Shown here one piece after another: positions 14,069 through 17,622 of a stretch of DNA of 17,622 nucleotides. The notes under the pieces are model-generated. The model did no database searches. It was not told the origin of the DNA and saw only the letters and a list, made by a program, of their open reading frames with translations. Numbering within the stretch: position 1 is the stretch's first letter; each line of letters begins with the position of its first letter. This stretch comes from JBJHBY01 sp050485745. Lineage in GTDB: Bacteria > Pseudomonadota > Gammaproteobacteria > Pseudomonadales > CAMLJR01. Both the position numbers and the translations under genes were made by a program. The stretch is taken from contig JBJHBY010000045.1 in the NCBI GenBank assembly GCA_050485745.1, positions 1 through 17,622 of the forward strand, read 5' to 3'.

Positions 14069-15673
14069 ATGGGCTATCTAGACTATAACCAGCGTGAAAA
14101 CCGCGTCATCGGCACCATCCTGCGCAAGCAGGCGGAGAGTCAGGGCGAGCGTCCATTCCTGATCGATGACAGCCATCGCATCTCCTATGCCGAGGCCTAC
14201 GAGCAGGCGGCCAGCCTGGCAACCGGGCTGCGCGAACTGGGGGTGGAACCCGGCGACCGGGTCTGTATCTTCATGGGCAGTTGCCCGGAATTTGTGTTGC
14301 TCAGCCTGGCCTGCAATCTGGCGGGTGCGCAGTGGATTCCGGTCAACACAGACTACCGCGGCGAGTGGCTGCGGCAGACCATCGAGGACAGCCTGCCCAA
14401 AGTCCTGCTCACCGATGCCCGGCACCTGCCACGGGTACTGGAGCTGGGTGAGCTGCCGGTGCAGGGACTCGTCGTGATGGGCGATGCCTCGGCCGCCCCC
14501 GGTGCTCACAGCCTGGATGAGTTGCGCCAGCGCGTGCCGGAGGATTTTGCGCCCGCGCAGGCCGACTACGGTGATGTTGCCTCGGTGATGTGGACCTCGG
14601 GCACCACCGGCCGTTCCAAGGGGGTCATGCAGAGCCATAACGCCTGGGTGCGCTCGGCCCTCAGTGCCGCGCAGATCGGCGGCATGGGGGATGGTGACGT
14701 CATTTACAACTGCCTGCCGCTGTACAATTCCGCAGCCTGGGTCACGAGTATCTATCCCGGCCTGCTGGCGGGGCTGCCCATCGCCATGGACCCGGCTTTT
14801 TCTGCCAGCACCTTCTGGGATCGTACCCGGCACTTTGGTGCCACCCACGTCTTCACCCTGGGCGCCATGCACATGTTCCTGTGGCGGGCGCCGGAGCGTC
14901 CCGACGACGCCGACAACCCGGTGCGCTCGGCCAATATGGTGCCGATGCCCGAGGACATCATGCAGCCCTTCTGCCAGCGCTTCGGCATCCAGGCCATCCA
15001 CCAGGGCTTTGGCCAGAGCGAGATCATGCTGCTGATGCGGCGCTGGAATGATGGCAGCCGCCAGTGGGCCCCCAACTCGCTGGGGGAACCCGCGGACGAC
15101 CTGGACGTGATGTTGGCGGACGACGCGGGCAAGCCGGTGCCGGTGGGCGAGGTGGGCGAGTTCTGTGTGCGCCCGAAGGAGAAATTCGTCATCTTCAACG
15201 GCTACTTCAACAACCCCGAGGCCACCGCCGCCGCCTTCACCGGTGATTGGTATCACACCGGCGACCTGGGTCGTGCCGACGCCGAGGGCAACTACTATTT
15301 TGTCGATCGCAAGAAGGACCTGATTCGCTATAAGGGGCGCAGCGTGTCCTCCGTGGCCATCGAGGCGATCGCCCGGCGCCATCCCGCAGTGGCCGATGTC
15401 GCAGCCTTCGGCGTCACCTCCGACGAGCTCGAGTCCGAGCACGAGATCATGCTGGCGGTGGTGGCAAAGCCCGGCGAGACCCTGGAGCCCGAGGCGCTGG
15501 CGCGCTTCATCAACCAGAATGCGCCGTACTTTTTCGTGCCGCGCTACATCGAGTGCGTCGACGAGCTGCCCCTCACTCCGACGCAGAAGGTGCGCAAGAA
15601 CGTCCTGCGCGATCGCGGCGTCACCGCAGCTACCTGGGACGCTCGCGCGGCCGGCTTCAAGGTGGAGCGTTGA
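14069..15673 (+). CDS. AMP-dependent acyl-CoA synthetase/ligase
   Basis: A 534-residue member of the ANL adenylate-forming family, which activates a carboxylic acid with ATP and joins it to coenzyme A. The P-loop-like motif is TSGTTGRSKG (residues 176-185), followed by GFGQSE (313-318), WYHTGDLG (394-401) with the ribose-binding Asp, and DRKKDLIRYKG at the hinge (413-423). The C-terminal catalytic Lys is Lys507 (LTPTQKVRK). The usual family length is 500-550. GGGAG four to five bases before ATG 14069 supports this start over the GTG at 14006. It is 95 bases after the Rieske gene and one base before the thiolase-like gene. The acid is probably a steroid side chain, ring fragment or other hydrophobic acid, inferred from context. 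Confidence 0.92.
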   Translation: MGYLDYNQRENRVIGTILRKQAESQGERPFLIDDSHRISYAEAYEQAASLATGLRELGVEPGDRVCIFMGSCPEFVLLSLACNLAGAQWIPVNTDYRGEWLRQTIEDSLPKVLLTDARHLPRVLELGELPVQGLVVMGDASAAPGAHSLDELRQRVPEDFAPAQADYGDVASVMWTSGTTGRSKGVMQSHNAWVRSALSAAQIGGMGDGDVIYNCLPLYNSAAWVTSIYPGLLAGLPIAMDPAFSASTFWDRTRHFGATHVFTLGAMHMFLWRAPERPDDADNPVRSANMVPMPEDIMQPFCQRFGIQAIHQGFGQSEIMLLMRRWNDGSRQWAPNSLGEPADDLDVMLADDAGKPVPVGEVGEFCVRPKEKFVIFNGYFNNPEATAAAFTGDWYHTGDLGRADAEGNYYFVDRKKDLIRYKGRSVSSVAIEAIARRHPAVADVAAFGVTSDELESEHEIMLAVVAKPGETLEPEALARFINQNAPYFFVPRYIECVDELPLTPTQKVRKNVLRDRGVTAATWDARAAGFKVER

Positions 15674-15674
15674 G

Positions 15675-16922
15675 ATGACGACGCGCAGCGTGGATGAATT
15701 GCGCCGCCGCGCCGGCAGTTTCGACTGGGGCGAGGCCGTGCCCATCGAGGACATCCGCGGCCAGGTGGCGATCGCCGGTGTGGGTGAGTCCCCCTACAGC
15801 GGCCCCTCCGGTCGGGATGCGAAGAGCATGGCGTTGGAAGCGGTGGCCGCGGCCATTGCCGACGCCGGGCTGAAGCCTGCCGATGTGGATGGGTTGATGG
15901 TCAGCACCGGTGTGGCGGACCAGCTCACCCCGGAGGATTTCCACGCCCACTTTGGTACTTCCCAGCCCCTGTGGTTCAGTGATCAGGGGGGTGGCATGAT
16001 CTGGGCCGCCACTTGCGTGGCCCCCGCGGCGGCGGCATTGCGCCAGCGCGAGGCACGCCACATCGTCAATGTGTTTTCCGTCGACTGGGCGAGCAAGCGC
16101 GCCGCCGGCACCGGTACCCCCGGGGACTGGCACGCAGGCGAAGAGATGAAGGCCCTGTTCGAGCTGACCTTCGGCTGGTTCCCGCAACCGGTGTATTTCG
16201 CCACCTTTGCCCGCCGCCACATGCACGAATACGGCACCACGCCGGAGCAGCTGGGTCAGCTCGCGGTGACCTTCCGTCAGCATGCCAACAGCCACCCCGG
16301 TGCGGTGATGCGGGAGAAGGCGCTGACGCTGGAGAAGTACCTGGCGCGCGCCCCCCTGGCGGACCCGCTGCGCATGGAGGACTGCTGCCTGATTTCCGAT
16401 GGCGCCGCGGCCTTTGTGATGACCACGCCGGAGCGTGCCCGGGATCTGGCGCAGCCGCTGATCCGGGTCGAGGGCGTGGGGCACGGCCGCATCGCCGGCG
16501 CGCCGTATATCAGCCAGCAGGCCAATTTCACCGCGACGCCCCAGACCTTCGCCGCGCCCTGGGCCTATGCCATGGCGGACATCGGCGCGCGGGATCTGGA
16601 CGTGGTCGCGGTCTATGACTGCTCGTCGATTTCCGCGCTGATGCAGATCGAGGACATGGGGCTCTGCCCCAAGGGGGAGGGTGGCGCCTTCGCCGCCGAG
16701 GGGCGGTTGCACTACAAGTACACCCGCGCCCGCGGCGGCACGCCCTGCAATACCCACGGTGGCCTGCTGTCCCACGCCTATGTGCTGGGCATTGCCCACG
16801 TCGTCGAGATCGTGCGGCAACTGCGTGGCGAGGCCGCCAACCCGGTGGAGAACGCTGAGCTGGCGGCCTACGCCGGTTTCACCGCCGATGAGTCCGGCAC
16901 CCTGATCCTGCGGAGAATGTAA
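15675..16922 (+). CDS. Thiolase-like lipid-transfer protein (SCP-x/Ltp type)
   Basis: A 415-residue protein with the thiolase fold of the SCP-x/lipid-transfer branch. Recognisable parts are VAIAGVGESPYS (31-42), the segment GGMIWAATCVAPAAAAL (106-122) at the place of the usual nucleophilic-cysteine loop, SDGAAAFVMT (241-250), YDCSSIS (314-320) and CNTHGGLLSHAYVLG (358-372) in place of the classical GHPxGxSG motif. Relatives include the Ltp2-type aldolases that cleave C-C bonds in steroid side-chain CoA esters together with a DUF35 protein, and that lack true thiolase activity. The ATG at 15675 is one base after the ligase stop, with GGAG eight bases upstream, and the DUF35 gene follows by four bases, so the three are tightly coupled. 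Retro-aldolase versus thiolase remains open. Confidence 0.9.
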   Translation: MTTRSVDELRRRAGSFDWGEAVPIEDIRGQVAIAGVGESPYSGPSGRDAKSMALEAVAAAIADAGLKPADVDGLMVSTGVADQLTPEDFHAHFGTSQPLWFSDQGGGMIWAATCVAPAAAALRQREARHIVNVFSVDWASKRAAGTGTPGDWHAGEEMKALFELTFGWFPQPVYFATFARRHMHEYGTTPEQLGQLAVTFRQHANSHPGAVMREKALTLEKYLARAPLADPLRMEDCCLISDGAAAFVMTTPERARDLAQPLIRVEGVGHGRIAGAPYISQQANFTATPQTFAAPWAYAMADIGARDLDVVAVYDCSSISALMQIEDMGLCPKGEGGAFAAEGRLHYKYTRARGGTPCNTHGGLLSHAYVLGIAHVVEIVRQLRGEAANPVENAELAAYAGFTADESGTLILRRM

Positions 16923-16926
16923 GCCG

Positions 16927-17337
16927 ATGTTTGGACCGAACCCCGATCATCCGCTGGTGGGCCCGTTCTGGCGGGCCGTGGCCGAGCATCGCCTGAGCCT
17001 GCCCTGGTGTGCGGCCTGTGACCGTGCGGTGTGGTACCCCCAGGCGCGCTGCCCCGTCTGCGCTGGTGAACTCGCCTGGCGTGACATCAGCGGCCGCGCC
17101 ACCCTGCTCAGCTGGAGTGTGGTGTGCAAGCCGCTCAGCCCGTTGTTCGAGGTGCCCTATATCACCGCCCTGGTGGTGCCCGATGAGGCACCCCATGTGC
17201 GCCTGGTGACCCAGCTGGTGGATTGCGATGCGGCGCGGCTGCGTTGTGATCAGCCGGTGGAGGTGCGCTTCACCGAGCTGAAGCCACGCATCGCCGAACC
17301 CTTCCTGGCGCCCCTGTTCACGCCCGTGGCTGCCTGA
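16927..17337 (+). CDS. DUF35 OB-fold protein with rubredoxin-like zinc ribbon
   Basis: A 136-residue protein with an N-terminal helix (HPLVGPFWRAVAEHRL), then a zinc ribbon with Cys28-x2-Cys31 (CAACDRAVWYP) and Cys42-x2-Cys45 (CPVCAGEL), then an OB fold (about residues 50-125). DUF35 proteins are obligate partners of Ltp/thiolase-like enzymes, as in the Ltp2-ChsH2 aldolase of steroid side-chain degradation, where they help CoA-ester binding. Its gene begins four bases after the thiolase-like stop. Together they probably form one heteromeric enzyme. Last gene of the cluster in this window. Confidence 0.92.
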   Translation: MFGPNPDHPLVGPFWRAVAEHRLSLPWCAACDRAVWYPQARCPVCAGELAWRDISGRATLLSWSVVCKPLSPLFEVPYITALVVPDEAPHVRLVTQLVDCDAARLRCDQPVEVRFTELKPRIAEPFLAPLFTPVAA

Positions 17338-17360
17338 ATCGACTGCCGGGCAGCCGGGTG

Positions 17361-17448
17361 CGGTGGAGGTGCTCCGGACGCGGCATCGTTGCCGGATTCG
17401 ATGGCGGTGGAGGCGCTCCGGACGCGGCACCGGCGCGAGATTCGATGG
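17361..17448. repeat. Two-copy 44-bp tandem repeat
   Basis: Copies at 17361-17404 and 17405-17448 both start CGGTGGAGG and share GCTCCGGACGCGGCA and end GATTCGATGG. They match at about 38 of 44 positions. No spacer separates them, and a third copy decays right after (TGGTGAGAACG). It lies between the cluster end and the REP pair and has no coding content that I can support. Confidence 0.85.
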
Positions 17449-17456
17449 TGGTGAGA

Positions 17457-17557
17457 ACGCTGGGTTACGCGGCTGTGCCGCTAACCCAGCCTACGCCAAA
17501 TCCGGGACGCGTCGCACGTGTAGGCTGGGTTAGCGGCACAGCCGCGTAACCCAGCGT
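17457..17557. repeat. Back-to-back pair of REP-like elements (BIME-like)
   Basis: A perfect 38-bp inverted repeat: arms 17457-17494 and 17520-17557, with a 25-base centre. Each arm is itself a REP-like unit that starts GTAG (17520-17523 on plus, 17494-17491 on minus) and then folds as CTGGGTTA...TAACCCAG around GCGGC/GCCGC. GTAG at the 5' foot of an imperfect palindrome is the signature recognised by REP-associated tyrosine transposases. No transposase gene is in the window. Bases 17558-17622 show nothing further. Confidence 0.85.
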
Positions 17558-17622
17558 CACCCCCGCGCCAGACGTTCCGGGAGTTGCGCACGAAGTCGCC
17601 CCTGCACCCGGCGTCGCGCTCA

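Noticed and set aside
15396..15674. N-terminal extension of the thiolase-like reading frame
   Set aside because: The frame is open upstream but lies inside the ligase gene; the ATG at 15675 has a ribosome site and gives the family N-terminus.
14078..15754. Long minus-strand open frame (558 codons) opposite the acyl-CoA ligase
   Set aside because: It is antisense to a gene with complete ANL motifs, its own translation shows no family motif, and long antisense frames are expected in high-GC DNA.
15657..16820. Minus-strand open frame of 387 codons opposite the thiolase-like gene
   Set aside because: Composition is typical of a reverse-strand shadow and the plus-strand protein is clearly a family member.
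17361..17448. Possible start of a CRISPR array
   Set aside because: Only two direct copies, joined without spacers, with diverged ends and no cas genes in the window.

Overview
The window is high-GC DNA from a Gram-negative proteobacterium. The gene set fits a gammaproteobacterium of the Pseudomonas / marine Cellvibrionales (Halieaceae-like) type: an Anbu proteasome-homologue operon, a sigma-54 promoter, an MltB-family lytic transglycosylase, REP-like palindromes and a Rieske/acyl-CoA catabolic cluster typical of steroid or aromatic degraders. The taxonomic guess rests on gene content only. No rRNA, tRNA, CRISPR array, transposase or phage gene was seen.

Layout. (1) Bases 52-4036, minus strand: a four-gene Anbu operon transcribed as ATP-grasp ligase > alpha-E protein > transglutaminase-like protein > Anbu peptidase. 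The first three genes overlap by 7 and 4 bases. The upstream region holds a consensus sigma-54 promoter (4115-4130) and a perfect NtrC-type palindrome (4187-4201), so the operon is predicted to respond to nitrogen limitation. (2) Bases 4279-7379, minus strand: a signalling operon of REC-PilZ-like response regulator > DUF938 methyltransferase > REC-TPR response regulator. (3) Bases 7545-8828, plus strand: a hexose-6-phosphate mutarotase and a small basic protein of unknown function, followed by a hairpin-rich spacer. (4) Bases 9011-10518, minus strand: a NYN-LOTUS putative RNase followed by a glutathione S-transferase. (5) Bases 10756-12000, minus strand: an exported lytic transglycosylase with a clear intrinsic terminator downstream. 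(6) Bases 12113-17337: a divergent TetR regulator and a plus-strand cluster of Rieske oxygenase, acyl-CoA synthetase, thiolase-like lipid-transfer protein and DUF35 OB-fold protein. Two TGACA-N4-TGTCA operators spaced 30 bp apart sit on the cluster promoter. (7) Bases 17338-17622: a 44-bp tandem duplication and two back-to-back REP-like elements forming a perfect 38-bp inverted repeat.

How the genes work together. The ATP-grasp, alpha-E, transglutaminase and Anbu proteins recur together in many bacteria and are thought to make and process a peptide or peptide tag; the substrate is unknown. The sigma-54/NtrC signature read here ties that system to nitrogen status. In the right-hand cluster, the Rieske enzyme would hydroxylate or desaturate a sterol-like or cyclic substrate. 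The ligase would make the CoA thioester, and the Ltp/DUF35 pair would cleave the side chain, all under the TetR-type regulator. This assignment to substrate class is inference from family membership.
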